DNA from: JANYCO01 sp035535995
GTDB taxonomy: Bacteria > Bacteroidota > Bacteroidia > Cytophagales > Cytophagaceae
Assembly: GCA_035535995.1 (NCBI GenBank)
Contig: DATLOZ010000019.1
Location: 1-64,000, forward strand
Direction: 5' to 3'
Length of the DNA stretch: 64,000 bases
This document shows positions 34,529-43,946 of this stretch, piece by piece. The stretch's first letter is position 1. Every line of letters begins with the position of its first letter. Position numbers and translations under genes: made by a program. Under the pieces are notes generated by a model. It saw nothing but the letters and a program-made list of their open reading frames with translations. It did no database searches and had not been told where the DNA came from.

Positions 34529-37087
34529 CTAATAAACAGTGATCTTCTTCGTCACCACTTGATCTTCCGAAACAATCTTCACCATATATAATCCAGGCCT
34601 GAGCCCGTTTGTTTCAATCTGCTTCACGGGAGCATTATAACTATAATAAATTTTCCCCGTGAGATCAACCAGCGATATAGTAGTTTGTTTGAAACGATCA
34701 TCCAGCAATAATTGTATCGCATCGCCTGCGGCAACTTGAGTTGGCATTATTACGCTCAATACCGGATCATTTACAGTTACGTTGATTACGCTGGAGTATG
34801 TTGAATTTCCATTAAAGTCTACTTGTTTTAATTTATAATAATAAGTGCCATTGCTTAAGCCCGCATCTGTAAGAGAATAATTATTAGTAGTACTACTTGT
34901 GCCTGCTCCATTTACCGTACCGGCAGAAGTATAATTAGTACCATCTGTGCTACGCATAATCTGAAAATAATCATTATTGTTTTCAGAAGCAGTTGTCCAT
35001 TCCAACAATACAGAACCTACGTCATTCTTGGTTGCCGTAAAGGATACCAGTTCGATCGGCAGTACGAATGAACAGGAATTATCTCCAATCCCGATCCAGT
35101 CAATATCGATCGTGCCTGGAAAATAACTGTTGTACGTACCATTGGCTCCTGTAATTGGATAACTGTAAAAGCCAGGATTGACAGCGAGTTGTAGTTTAGT
35201 AATATCTGTACTGTCTAAAATTCCAGGGCTTCCGCCATAATAATTGCGGAACTTGCCAGTATAATCAATCGTGAAAGTTTGATAAGTAGTAGTAAGTTCC
35301 AGGTTGAGCGCATTATAATTATCGATCACACGTCCGTTTTGATCGGAGAAGGTGATGCTCAGCAAACAATTACCGGAAGCTTTTGCACGGATCTTAAGCT
35401 GTGGTTTGTTTGCGGCGCATTGAAAATTCAATGGCATAGCACTCGTGCCGTTGTTAAGTGTGTATGTGAAATTTTGCCATTCACCGTAACCACTGTTGGA
35501 AACAGTCCACACCGAGTTACTTTCCGTATGTGAAAAAGGCCCGGGTATTGGATTGATCCAATTAACAGTATTGTCATTGTAATCATCCGAAAACAAACAA
35601 CCAGAAGGAGGAGTACCAACGTTGATATAATTTGTTTTGGTCATCGTATTCGGGCCGCTTGCATTGGTAACAGTAAGCGTGGGAGTTTTTTGTCCGCTGG
35701 TACTATACGTCACGCTGTGAGGACCGGCACCAGTAGCGGTAGCGGGGCTAGCGCCGCTGCCAAAATTCCAGGAGTATGTTTCTCCTCCGGTTTTATTAGT
35801 AGTGAGATCGGTAAACGTCACAGTATTGCCAACACATACAGAAATGGGATTGGCAGAGAAATCTGCTGTGGCTGGTACAGATGATTCAAAGATGGTAGTA
35901 AAATAATTCATGTTGGTACCAGTACCTGTGTAGGCAAATCTTAACAAGTGTTCTCCAGCTGTGAGTGTCACACCAGAGACAGTAAGATCTGTCCAGGTCT
36001 GCCAGCCACCAGTAGAAGCTACAGTCACATTACTTTTTACCACTTGCCCGTCGAGTAGAATATTAAAGCTTCCTGTAGAAACGTTGGAAGCAACTCTGAA
36101 TTTAAAAGTATATGAACCAGTATTGCTAATCTCCACCAGATATTCATTCCAGGTTCCCGGATCTGTGAAGCCTACGTCTTGTCCGCCGCCAACATCCGAA
36201 CAGGTTTCAAAGGCTGTTCGTTGTCTGCGGTACATAGTTTCTACTTGTATGGTACCGGGAATATTGTTCTTAGGTCCGTAAGCAGCGCCAATATATGCAG
36301 CGCCAAGGTTGGTGAGTACGCCATCCGCTCCAAGAAGAGATACGGTGTTGTTGCTACTGCTCCTTCCGGTAAACCATGCATAACGGAAAATATCGGGATC
36401 GTTTTCAAAAGAAGAAACGGCGCTTTGCAAATAGCTGATCTTTGCGGCCTCTGTAGCCGTAGGATCCCAGTAAGCAAATTCTGTTACCCAAACAGGGCGG
36501 CCAAATACTTTCAAATTATTAGTAAGCGCTAATAGACCACCTACGGTTGGTTCATAGTTGTGAAAAGCAATGTAGTCTACTTTACAGGTAGGACAAAGTG
36601 AAAAGAAGTCATTATGCCAGGTCACTGGGTCGGTATAGCCCGAGACACAAGCGCCACCTCCGCAATAAGCAGGCACTGCACTTACGATTTCCAAACCTTT
36701 GGCCGCTGCTATTTGCTCGATCTTTGGCCAGGCAGCTACTGCTTGTGCCGGTGTCATATTAGCTTCGCCTGTGAAGTTGGGTTCGTTGAAAGCCAGGAGA
36801 TATTTACAGCCTGCCGGAATCTGTGCAATTGCATTGGCTACTGTGTAACTGTCGTTCCACATCATAGGCACAAATTCTACTCCCTGGGAAGCATAATAGC
36901 TGGCAATAGCAGCATCAGGAGTTGAACTCCAGTTGTACCACCAGGAAGCTCCCACTTTATCGGCATTAAGATCCGCCACCGAATGGTTTCCATAGGCCAT
37001 ACCTCGTTTAGGACTTACCTGTGCCTGAATGACAAGAGGAATAATAAGTAACAAAAAAAGACAAATCCACTTCTGCATTTTCATCAT
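34529..37087 (-). CDS. Secreted GH128-like glycoside hydrolase with CBM6, PKD and T9SS type A domain
   Basis: The 852-residue product has a signal peptide (1-22) and an N-terminal catalytic domain (about 25-270) resembling glycosyl-hydrolase-cc/GH128 beta-1,3-glucanases: KRGMAYGNH start, LLAFNEPN with the likely acid/base Glu, and VWVTEFAYWD with the likely nucleophile Glu. Next come a CBM6-like module (about 278-400; VGGGQDVGFTDPGTWNEY), a PKD domain (about 410-490), a beta-sandwich module (about 500-675), a fibronectin-like domain (about 690-780) and a type A sorting domain ending LRPGLYMVKI...KKITVY. Probably a surface enzyme for beta-glucans; the substrate is inferred from the family. Confidence 0.88.
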   Translation of the reverse strand: MMKMQKWICLFLLLIIPLVIQAQVSPKRGMAYGNHSVADLNADKVGASWWYNWSSTPDAAIASYYASQGVEFVPMMWNDSYTVANAIAQIPAGCKYLLAFNEPNFTGEANMTPAQAVAAWPKIEQIAAAKGLEIVSAVPAYCGGGACVSGYTDPVTWHNDFFSLCPTCKVDYIAFHNYEPTVGGLLALTNNLKVFGRPVWVTEFAYWDPTATEAAKISYLQSAVSSFENDPDIFRYAWFTGRSSSNNTVSLLGADGVLTNLGAAYIGAAYGPKNNIPGTIQVETMYRRQRTAFETCSDVGGGQDVGFTDPGTWNEYLVEISNTGSYTFKFRVASNVSTGSFNILLDGQVVKSNVTVASTGGWQTWTDLTVSGVTLTAGEHLLRFAYTGTGTNMNYFTTIFESSVPATADFSANPISVCVGNTVTFTDLTTNKTGGETYSWNFGSGASPATATGAGPHSVTYSTSGQKTPTLTVTNASGPNTMTKTNYINVGTPPSGCLFSDDYNDNTVNWINPIPGPFSHTESNSVWTVSNSGYGEWQNFTYTLNNGTSAMPLNFQCAANKPQLKIRAKASGNCLLSITFSDQNGRVIDNYNALNLELTTTYQTFTIDYTGKFRNYYGGSPGILDSTDITKLQLAVNPGFYSYPITGANGTYNSYFPGTIDIDWIGIGDNSCSFVLPIELVSFTATKNDVGSVLLEWTTASENNNDYFQIMRSTDGTNYTSAGTVNGAGTSSTTNNYSLTDAGLSNGTYYYKLKQVDFNGNSTYSSVINVTVNDPVLSVIMPTQVAAGDAIQLLLDDRFKQTTISLVDLTGKIYYSYNAPVKQIETNGLRPGLYMVKIVSEDQVVTKKITVY

Positions 37088-37316
37088 ATAGCTTTTAGTT
37101 AAATACGCAGGTGTGGCTGCGTATAATTAAAAACTATATTTTTTCTTTAAGTGGTGCTAATTTTTATATAAAAATGCCTGTTTTATTTTGGAATAATCTA
37201 ATTTTTGAAAGATCAATTTAAAGATGAATAGCAATTTATATTATTGATTTATAGTGTTTTAAATAATATAAAAAAATAGGCAATACGTTTACTTGCCACT
37301 AATTAAATTCAAATAA

Positions 37317-37345
37317 AAAAGCTGGTACGGATGATACCAGCTTTT
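37317..37345 (-). terminator. Intrinsic terminator of aroA
   Basis: AAAAGCTGGTA (37317-37327) and TACCAGCTTTT (37335-37345) form an 11-bp stem; on the minus strand a T run follows. It lies 31 bases after the aroA stop codon. Confidence 0.85.
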
Positions 37346-37375
37346 CATTTATTATTAAATCAGATGAAGCAAAGT

Positions 37376-38617
37376 TTAAAATGAGAAACCTGCCTTTTTA
37401 AGATCTTCCCAATAATCAGGATAAGATTTATTTACCACATTCTTGTCTTCAATGGTTAGATCTCCCAGGAGTGCCAGTGGGGCGAAGGCCATGGCCATAC
37501 GGTGGTCGTCATAGGTGTCTACGAGCTGGTTGCTGACATGGAAATTGCCTGGTACTATTTTAAATTTCGTATTTGGTACGATTTCTACCAGGTCTGAACC
37601 GAATTTTCTAAGTTCGTTCTGGATCGCAGCAATACGATCGGTTTCTTTAATTCTTAGACTTTCAAGACCTGTCATGGTACATTCGATCCCTTTGGCAGCA
37701 CAGATCACTGAAACAGTTTGTGCCAGATCAGGACAATGAGTAAAATCCCATTCAAAAGATTTTACAACAGGTATTTTTTCAAGGATCAATCCTTTATCGG
37801 TAAAAGTAGATTTCACTCCGAAATTTTTTGCGATGTCTACAATCACGCGGTCGCCTTGCAGGGAATCAGATTTATAACCGCGGATCTCTATTTTCGCTTC
37901 TTCTGCCAGCGCTGCCAGGCTAAACCAGTAGCTGGCTCCGGACCAATCGGATTCTACGGAATAGGTAGAAGGAGTATATTCCTGGCGTGCGATGGTAATG
38001 ATATTTTTATTCCAATCGGCTTGTGCCGTTACGCCAAAAATTTTCATCAGCGCAAGGGTCATTTCTATATATGGCTTTGAACCGACTTTACCTTCCAACT
38101 CAAGCACCATTCCTTGCGGAAGTGTGGGAGCTACCATCAACAGAGCCGTAATATACTGGCTGCTCACGTCTCCGCGAATTTTCAGGTGGTTGGTAGTTAT
38201 GTTATTCTTATCAAATTTTTTAACGATGAGCGGAGGAAAACCTTCGTTCTTTTTGTATTCAATGCTGCAGCCCAATTCCCTCAAGGCATCTACGAGTAAT
38301 TTGATCGGGCGCTCGCACATACGGGCAGTTCCGGTAAGTTCCGCTTCACGTCCGGTTACAGCACAAAAAGCAGTAAGAAAACGCATAGTAGTACCGGCGT
38401 CAATTACATCCAATACATAATCATTTGATTTCAGCAAACGGATCATAGTTTGTGTATCGCGTGCATTGGAAAGATTCTGCAGATCGCATTTTCCGCCGGT
38501 AAGCGCATTAATAATGAGCGCGCGGTTGCTTTCGCTTTTAGAAGAAGGAGGCGTGATCGTACAGTTAATTTTTCCTGAATGTTTCTTAATGAAAAGAGGT
38601 GCTGTCATGGTCTGCAT
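37376..38617 (-). CDS. aroA: 3-phosphoshikimate 1-carboxyvinyltransferase (EPSP synthase)
   Basis: AroA joins PEP to shikimate 3-phosphate in the shikimate pathway. The 413-residue product has PPSSKSESNRALI (substrate-binding Lys and Ser), the DAGTTMRFLTA motif (the usual NAGTA(M/I)R region), SDWSGASYWF, and RIKETDRIAA near the C-terminal catalytic region, followed by DTYDDHRMAMAFAPL. The start is ATG 38617, or 38608 (fourth codon); the -7 box of its promoter ends only 10 bases before 38617, so the leader is nearly absent. Confidence 0.95.
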   Translation of the reverse strand: MQTMTAPLFIKKHSGKINCTITPPSSKSESNRALIINALTGGKCDLQNLSNARDTQTMIRLLKSNDYVLDVIDAGTTMRFLTAFCAVTGREAELTGTARMCERPIKLLVDALRELGCSIEYKKNEGFPPLIVKKFDKNNITTNHLKIRGDVSSQYITALLMVAPTLPQGMVLELEGKVGSKPYIEMTLALMKIFGVTAQADWNKNIITIARQEYTPSTYSVESDWSGASYWFSLAALAEEAKIEIRGYKSDSLQGDRVIVDIAKNFGVKSTFTDKGLILEKIPVVKSFEWDFTHCPDLAQTVSVICAAKGIECTMTGLESLRIKETDRIAAIQNELRKFGSDLVEIVPNTKFKIVPGNFHVSNQLVDTYDDHRMAMAFAPLALLGDLTIEDKNVVNKSYPDYWEDLKKAGFSF

Positions 38618-38627
38618 AAATAGAGCG

Positions 38628-38658
38628 CAAATATAGAAAAAAGATGCCAGATGCCAGA
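38628..38658 (-). promoter_or_regulatory. Probable promoter of aroA
   Basis: On the minus strand TATATTTG (38628-38635) lies 19 bases after TCTG (38655-38658), a one-mismatch -33 box. The -33 region falls in the GATGCCA repeat hairpin. Confidence 0.6.
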
Positions 38659-38709
38659 TAAAAAGTAGAAGAGCTGAAATTTAAGATTCAATTTATCTGG
38701 CATCTTTTT
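38643..38709. repeat. GATGCCA word repeat hairpin between aroB and aroA
   Basis: Two tandem GATGCCA units followed by GATAAA (38643-38662) face the inverted word TTTATCTGGCATCTTTTT (38692-38709), which ends in the aroB stop codon. The same words form the hairpin at 63331-63423. It may terminate aroB transcripts. Confidence 0.7.
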
Positions 38710-39793
38710 ACAAACGAATAAAATTATAGAAGTAATCTGAAAAGGAATTGTAATACTCAATGCTTTCTTTCATCTCTTCCACGCTTACAGGCACGTTGTA
38801 GTTGGCTTTGCCTACTTCTTCGAGAAGAGAGAATAACACTTCTGAATTTTCATTCTTTTTATCTTGTAGTGTAAGCGGAATGATCTTATTAATATCGCGA
38901 GTAGGGATTTCCGGCTTGCCGTATATTGAAACGATATAAGAAGAAATGCGTTGCAGGTCTTCCATGGTGATGAATCCTCTTTTAGCGGAGATAAAACTTT
39001 CGCAGATCATCCCAATGGCAATGGCTTCTCCATGCAATAATTTTTTTGGAGTGTTGAGATAAAAACTTTCTACCGCATGTCCAAGAGTGTGTCCAAAGTT
39101 TAGAATTTTTCTCAATCCTTTTTCCTGCGGATCCTGTTCGGTGATGTTGGATTTGATCGCTACGGAATGTGCTGCAAGATCGTTCCAGTCTTGTTCCTCA
39201 AAAGATTTCGAAGAGATCACTTCCCATTTATCTTTGTCGGCGATCAGGCAGTGTTTAATGATCTCTGCAAAGCCAGAGCGTAGTTCGCGCGGGTCAAGGC
39301 TTTCAAGGAAGACGGTATCGATGATCACAACCTGTGGCTGGTTGAATACACCAATATGGTTTTTAAAAACGTTGTTATTGTTTTCAGTAAAGTCAATACC
39401 CAGTTTTCCTCCTACACTGGCATCCACTTGTGAAAGCAGTGTAGTAGGAATTTGTATGAAATCGATGCCACGTTTATAAGTAGAAGCACAGAACCCGCCC
39501 ATATCGCCGATCACGCCGCCGCCGAGATTGATGACAAGCGCTTTGCGGTCCAGTTGCGCAGCGGTCATGTATTCCCATATTTTTTGGCAGGTGGTTAAGT
39601 TCTTAGCTTCTTCTCCCGCAGGGATCTGGATGAAAATTCCTTTTCCTTTGATAGCCTCGCGGATCAAGGGATAGCAGTACTTCTGTGTATTCTCATCGGA
39701 GATCACACAAATTTTAGAATAGGAATGATAATCCAGGAATTTCTGCAACTCTTGTTGGATGTGGTGGGTGATAAGGACGTTCTTTTTTGACAT
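38708..39793 (-). CDS. aroB: 3-dehydroquinate synthase
   Basis: AroB converts DAHP to 3-dehydroquinate using NAD and a metal ion. The 361-residue product has the family motifs NLGGGVIGDMGGFCAS (NAD-binding), QIPTTLLSQVDASVGGKLGID, RSGFAEIIKH and NFGHTLGHAVE with metal-ligand histidines. The length is normal. It is preceded by the terminator of the DAHP synthase gene and separated from aroA by a repeat hairpin plus a promoter, so the three aro genes appear to be separate transcripts. Confidence 0.96.
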   Translation of the reverse strand: MSKKNVLITHHIQQELQKFLDYHSYSKICVISDENTQKYCYPLIREAIKGKGIFIQIPAGEEAKNLTTCQKIWEYMTAAQLDRKALVINLGGGVIGDMGGFCASTYKRGIDFIQIPTTLLSQVDASVGGKLGIDFTENNNNVFKNHIGVFNQPQVVIIDTVFLESLDPRELRSGFAEIIKHCLIADKDKWEVISSKSFEEQDWNDLAAHSVAIKSNITEQDPQEKGLRKILNFGHTLGHAVESFYLNTPKKLLHGEAIAIGMICESFISAKRGFITMEDLQRISSYIVSIYGKPEIPTRDINKIIPLTLQDKKNENSEVLFSLLEEVGKANYNVPVSVEEMKESIEYYNSFSDYFYNFIRL

Positions 39794-39840
39794 AACCTAA
39801 AATCTATGTTTTACAAAAATAATTGAATTCCCCCAAAACA

Positions 39841-39868
39841 AAAACGGGACTTGTGAAAGTCCCGTTTT
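39841..39868 (-). terminator. Intrinsic terminator of the DAHP synthase/chorismate mutase gene
   Basis: AAAACGGGACTT (39841-39852) and AAGTCCCGTTTT (39857-39868) form a 12-bp stem with a four-base loop and a T run on the minus strand. Confidence 0.88.
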
Positions 39869-39895
39869 AAAACTATGAGTAAGCTCAATGTTTGA

Positions 39896-40999
39896 TTACG
39901 CTTTTGTTTCTACCGCTTTCATGATCTCTGTCTGTCTGCGGATAGACTCTTCGTGGATGATTTTGTAGATCTCGACTACGAACTCTGTGTTCAGGTTCAT
40001 TTTCTTAGCAAGCTCAGATCTGTTTTTCATAATATCATCCCAACGTTTTACCTGGTAGGTAGTCACGTTGTTTTCTTTCTTGTATTCACCGATCTTTTCT
40101 ACGATTGACATACGAGCTGCCAATGTTTCAAGAATTTCTCTGTCGATGTTGTCGATCTTTCTTCTCAGTTCTTCCAGTTGATCGTTGAACAATTGGTCAG
40201 TAGAAGAATCCTGGCGGATTTTCAGTTCAGAAAGAATTTCACCCAATCTCTCCGGAGTTACTTGTTGATCTGCATCGCTCCATGCTTTTTCAGGATTGAT
40301 GTGTGTTTCGATCATCAGACCATCGAAGTTTAGGTCCATTGCTTTTTGTGAAATTTCGAAGATCAGATCGCGTTTTCCAGCGATGTGTGAAGGATCGCAA
40401 ATGATTGGAATTTGCGGAGCCACTCTTCTCAATTCGATTGGAATAGACCAGATCGGTTGATTACGGAATTTTGATTTATCGAAAGTAGAGAAACCTCTGT
40501 GAATACCAGCAAGGTTTTCAATACCAGCCTGGTTCAGACGCTCGAAAGCACCGATCCAAAGACCTAGTTCAGGGTGTGTAGGGTTTTTAACAAGTACAGC
40601 TACATTCTTTACACCTCTTAGGGTGTCTGCCATTTCCTGGATTGCGAAAGGGCTCACGGTGGTTCTTGCACCGATCCAAAGTACGTCTACGCCATATTTC
40701 AATGCTAATTCAATGTGCTCGGGATATGCTACCTCTGTGCCTATAGGCATCCCGGTTTCTTTTTTCACATCGGCCAACCATTTCAATCCGTCTTCGCCGG
40801 CGCCTTCAAAAGCACCCGGACGGGTTCTTGGTTTCCAGATACCAGCTCTCAGTACGTCTACCTTCAGGTTTTGTAAACCTTTCGCAGTAGCCAGCAATTG
40901 CTCTGGTGTCTCTGCACTGCAAGGACCAGCTATGATCAGCGGCTTGCTTTTCATCTTCGCCCACTTCTCGAGTGGATTCACATTCAATGTAACATTCAT
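39896..40999 (-). CDS. Bifunctional DAHP synthase / chorismate mutase
   Basis: The 367-residue fusion joins two shikimate-pathway activities. Residues about 15-265 are a DAHP synthase of the KdsA-like type Ib (PLIIAGPCSAETPEQLL, RAGIWKPRTRPGAFEG, WIGARTTVSPF, CDPSHIAGKRDLI, MIETHINPEKAWSDADQQ). Residues about 275-360 are an AroQ-type chorismate mutase (LRRKIDNIDREILETLAARM, EKIGEYKKENN). In Bacteroidota this fusion often belongs to the pheA operon; here it is 11 kb away, with its own terminator. The mutase domain may give feedback control of the synthase, as in related fusions. Confidence 0.93.
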   Translation of the reverse strand: MNVTLNVNPLEKWAKMKSKPLIIAGPCSAETPEQLLATAKGLQNLKVDVLRAGIWKPRTRPGAFEGAGEDGLKWLADVKKETGMPIGTEVAYPEHIELALKYGVDVLWIGARTTVSPFAIQEMADTLRGVKNVAVLVKNPTHPELGLWIGAFERLNQAGIENLAGIHRGFSTFDKSKFRNQPIWSIPIELRRVAPQIPIICDPSHIAGKRDLIFEISQKAMDLNFDGLMIETHINPEKAWSDADQQVTPERLGEILSELKIRQDSSTDQLFNDQLEELRRKIDNIDREILETLAARMSIVEKIGEYKKENNVTTYQVKRWDDIMKNRSELAKKMNLNTEFVVEIYKIIHEESIRRQTEIMKAVETKA

Positions 41000-41066
41000 A
41001 ATTTTACTTGTACGTTTGTAAAAATAGGCAACAAATTGACTAATATTAAAGTTCTATTTGCTGACT

Positions 41067-42236
41067 ATGACTGATAAACAACTTTCTTTCGGAGATACTT
41101 CCATAGCTTTCGCAGACAAATCGACTAACGAGTTGAGAAAGATGAACTTTCTGTTCACGCTTATGGGGGTCCCAGAACTTACAAAAGTAGGAATTTTTTT
41201 AATTAAAACCTTGCTAAGGTTCAACTTTCCGGTAAAAAAAATTATTAAAAAAACGCTTTTCCAGCAGTTTTGCGGAGGCGAAACCTTGGAAGAATGTGCG
41301 CCTGTAATGCAAAAATTAGATTTGAATGGCATAAAAAGCATTCCTGATTATTCCGTGGAAGGAGAATGGGAAGAAAAAAGTTATGCAGCAAATACAGAAA
41401 TGATTCTCCGTACAATCGAACTCGGAGCTAAAAATAATACGGTTGGATTTGCAGTTTTTAAAATAACAGGATTGGGGGCCGCTGCATTATTAGAAAAAAT
41501 CCAGCGGAAAGAAATGCTCGAGGAGCGTGAGTCGATGGCTTACGAACGCATCAAACACCGCGTACATAGCTTATGTGAAAAAGCTTTTGAAGCTAATATG
41601 AAAATCCTGATCGATGCAGAAGAAAGCTGGATCCAGGATGTGATCGACGAACTGGCTTTGCAGATGATGCAAAAGTTTAATAAGAAAAAAGCAATCGTAT
41701 ATAATACTTATCAAATGTACAAGCTCGCTTCTTTTGTACACTTACAGCAATTGGCAAAACACGCAGCAGAAGAGAATTTTATTCCCGCTGCCAAACTAGT
41801 GCGCGGCGCCTACATGGAACAAGAACGTAAACGTGCTGCCGAATTGAATTATCCTTCACCTATTCAGCCAGACAAAGTCTCTACAGATGCAGCGTTCAAT
41901 GAAGCGTTGATTTTTTGTATGGAAAACAAAATAGCGCTCTGCGCCGGTTCGCACAATGAACAAAGTAATTTGCTGCTTACTCAATTGATGAAAAAATATT
42001 CCATTCCCGCTTCCGCGGAATCTGTATACTTCGCACAGCTTTATGGAATGAGCGATCACATCAGTTACAATCTTGCCAAGGCAGGTTATCGCGTTGCAAA
42101 ATACTTGCCTTTCGGTCCGGCAGAAAAGGTAATGCCCTATCTTTTCCGAAGAGCCGAAGAAAATAAATCCGTTACAGGCCAGACCGCCCGGGAACTTATG
42201 TTGATTCGAAGTGAATTGAAACGCCGGAGAATGTAA
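41067..42236 (+). CDS. Proline dehydrogenase
   Basis: This FAD enzyme oxidises proline to pyrroline-5-carboxylate for catabolism. I use the ATG at 41067 (389 residues) rather than the TTG at 41058. Beta-barrel motifs include KILIDAEESWIQD, VYNTYQMYK, KLVRGAYMEQERKRA with the substrate-binding Arg, and the C-terminal helix FRRAEENKSVTGQTARE with the paired Arg. It is a stand-alone single-domain enzyme; no P5C dehydrogenase is nearby. It diverges from the DAHP synthase gene. Confidence 0.93.
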   Translation: MTDKQLSFGDTSIAFADKSTNELRKMNFLFTLMGVPELTKVGIFLIKTLLRFNFPVKKIIKKTLFQQFCGGETLEECAPVMQKLDLNGIKSIPDYSVEGEWEEKSYAANTEMILRTIELGAKNNTVGFAVFKITGLGAAALLEKIQRKEMLEERESMAYERIKHRVHSLCEKAFEANMKILIDAEESWIQDVIDELALQMMQKFNKKKAIVYNTYQMYKLASFVHLQQLAKHAAEENFIPAAKLVRGAYMEQERKRAAELNYPSPIQPDKVSTDAAFNEALIFCMENKIALCAGSHNEQSNLLLTQLMKKYSIPASAESVYFAQLYGMSDHISYNLAKAGYRVAKYLPFGPAEKVMPYLFRRAEENKSVTGQTARELMLIRSELKRRRM

Positions 42237-42312
42237 TGATGTTGTCTGTCGGCCCGCGGATGAATAATGAGTTTTCATTTGGAAACTTTTATTCCTCATC
42301 GCAATTAATAAA

Positions 42313-42345
42313 AACTCATAACTCAACATTCATAACTCATAATTT
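42313..42345. repeat. Copy of the CTCATAACTCAACATTCATA word family
   Basis: The words AACTCATAACTCAACATTCATAACTCATAA appear without a matching full left arm, in the spacer between proline dehydrogenase and the MATE exporter; a partial left arm TGAATAATGAGTTTT lies near 42262. Confidence 0.55.
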
Positions 42346-42382
42346 AAAATTCCATACCTTTGTCTCCATTTAAAGAATCCAG

Positions 42383-43741
42383 ATGTTTAGTAAAGATTAC
42401 CTGCGTCATTACCAGGAGAGCATAGTATTGGCCTTGCCGGTAGCGATCAGTCAGTTGGGACATATATTTGTCGGCGTGGCGGATACAATCATGGCAGGAC
42501 GCCTGGGAAGTGCAGCACTTGCTTCAGCGGCCATTGCCAGTAGCATGTTTTTCCCGGTGTTGATGTTGGGGATTGGTATTTCTTATGGCGCTACTTCTCT
42601 TATCGCCAGGGCAGACGGGGCAAAAGATGATCAGGAGGTGCGTGTTATTTTTAAACATAGTTTACTGCTCAATTTTATTTTATCGTTCCTGCTTTTTGTA
42701 TTGCTTTACAAAAGCGCATTCGTATTAAGGATTTTAAATCAGCCTAAAGAAGTAGTAGTAGCAGCTGTTCCTTTCCTGGAATGGCTTGCCTGGTCGATAC
42801 TTCCGTTGATGTTGTTTCAAACATTCAAGCAATTTGCCGAAGGCCTTTCCAATACAAGCAAAGCAATGATCATTAGTATTACATCCAATGTGTTGAATGT
42901 ATTATTGATCTTTGTATTTATGGATGGCTGTGCGGGGATAATTCCAGCGATGGGGTTAAACGGAATTGCGATCGCAACTTTTGTGGCCAGATCTTTCATG
43001 GCCGTTGCGATGATTGTGCTGGTGGTTTTAGATAAGAAGTTCAAACAATATTTGACAGGTTGGCAAAGTATTCCATTGAGGTTTACAAAATTCCGTGAAC
43101 TCGTGGCAATCAGCTTGCCTATTGGCTTACAGCTCACATTGGAAGCGGGAGCTTTTGGATTTGCATTCATTGTAGTAGGATGGCTCGGCACGATCGAAAT
43201 TGCGGCCCATCATATTGCGCTCAATATGGCAGGGATCACGTACATGGGGGCCACTGGGATTTCCGCAGCGGCTACAGTACGCGTAGGAAATGAACTGGGA
43301 AGAAGAAATTTTATACAATTGCGTAAAGCAGGTTACAGCGCACTGTTCCTGGTGCTGTGCTATATGAGCGTAACGGCGATCAGTTTTGTATGCCTTCGTT
43401 TTTATCTTCCAGGATTGTATATAGAAGAACAACCGGTAATCCAAATGGCTTCGATGCTTCTTTTGATCGCAGCATTTTTCCAGCTCTCGGATGGTGTGCA
43501 GGTAGTGGGACTCGGCGCCCTGCGCGGTATCGGCGATGTAATAGTACCTACCATAGCAGTACTGGTAGCCTACTGGGTGATCGGCCTGCCAGTGGGATAT
43601 TGGATGGCTTTTAAATGCGGCTTAGGTATTGAAGGCGTATGGTATGGCTTGTCGGTGGGACTGATTTTTGTCTCATTATTTTTATTTTTCCGTTTCCGGA
43701 TGAAAGCACAGAAACTTATCGCGCAAGGAACAGAATTTTAG
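42383..43741 (+). CDS. MATE-family multidrug/sodium antiporter
   Basis: The 452-residue membrane protein has twelve hydrophobic helices in two homologous halves. The N-terminal half carries the family pattern LALPVAISQLGHIFVGVADTIMAGRLGSAALASAA, and the mid region PIGLQLTLEAGAFGFAFIVVGWLG repeats it. It exports cationic drugs or metabolites in exchange for Na+ or H+; the substrate cannot be told. It is alone in its transcription unit. Confidence 0.92.
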   Translation: MFSKDYLRHYQESIVLALPVAISQLGHIFVGVADTIMAGRLGSAALASAAIASSMFFPVLMLGIGISYGATSLIARADGAKDDQEVRVIFKHSLLLNFILSFLLFVLLYKSAFVLRILNQPKEVVVAAVPFLEWLAWSILPLMLFQTFKQFAEGLSNTSKAMIISITSNVLNVLLIFVFMDGCAGIIPAMGLNGIAIATFVARSFMAVAMIVLVVLDKKFKQYLTGWQSIPLRFTKFRELVAISLPIGLQLTLEAGAFGFAFIVVGWLGTIEIAAHHIALNMAGITYMGATGISAAATVRVGNELGRRNFIQLRKAGYSALFLVLCYMSVTAISFVCLRFYLPGLYIEEQPVIQMASMLLLIAAFFQLSDGVQVVGLGALRGIGDVIVPTIAVLVAYWVIGLPVGYWMAFKCGLGIEGVWYGLSVGLIFVSLFLFFRFRMKAQKLIAQGTEF

Positions 43742-43946
43742 AATTAGAAGATTTTCAGAATTGCTGAATACTGAATAACAAGGTGTCAAATATTTTATCA
43801 GGTATCCGGCATCTGATATCGATATCCAGGAAATTATAATCCAGAAAATCTTTAAATGAGGAAAATCAAGGTTCGGATAATGTATATAGTTTGAAAATTA
43901 ACCTTATTTTTGTGCCTCAATTTTAAATTTAACTACTTCGGATATT

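Noticed and set aside
40999..41066. A leader peptide or attenuator before the DAHP synthase/chorismate mutase gene
   Set aside because: The short divergent spacer holds no short ORF with aromatic codons and no terminator on the minus strand.
43741..43946. A T-box or other riboswitch upstream of lysS
   Set aside because: The region is made of word repeats with no T-box core motif or terminator before lysS, and T-boxes are not expected in this phylum.
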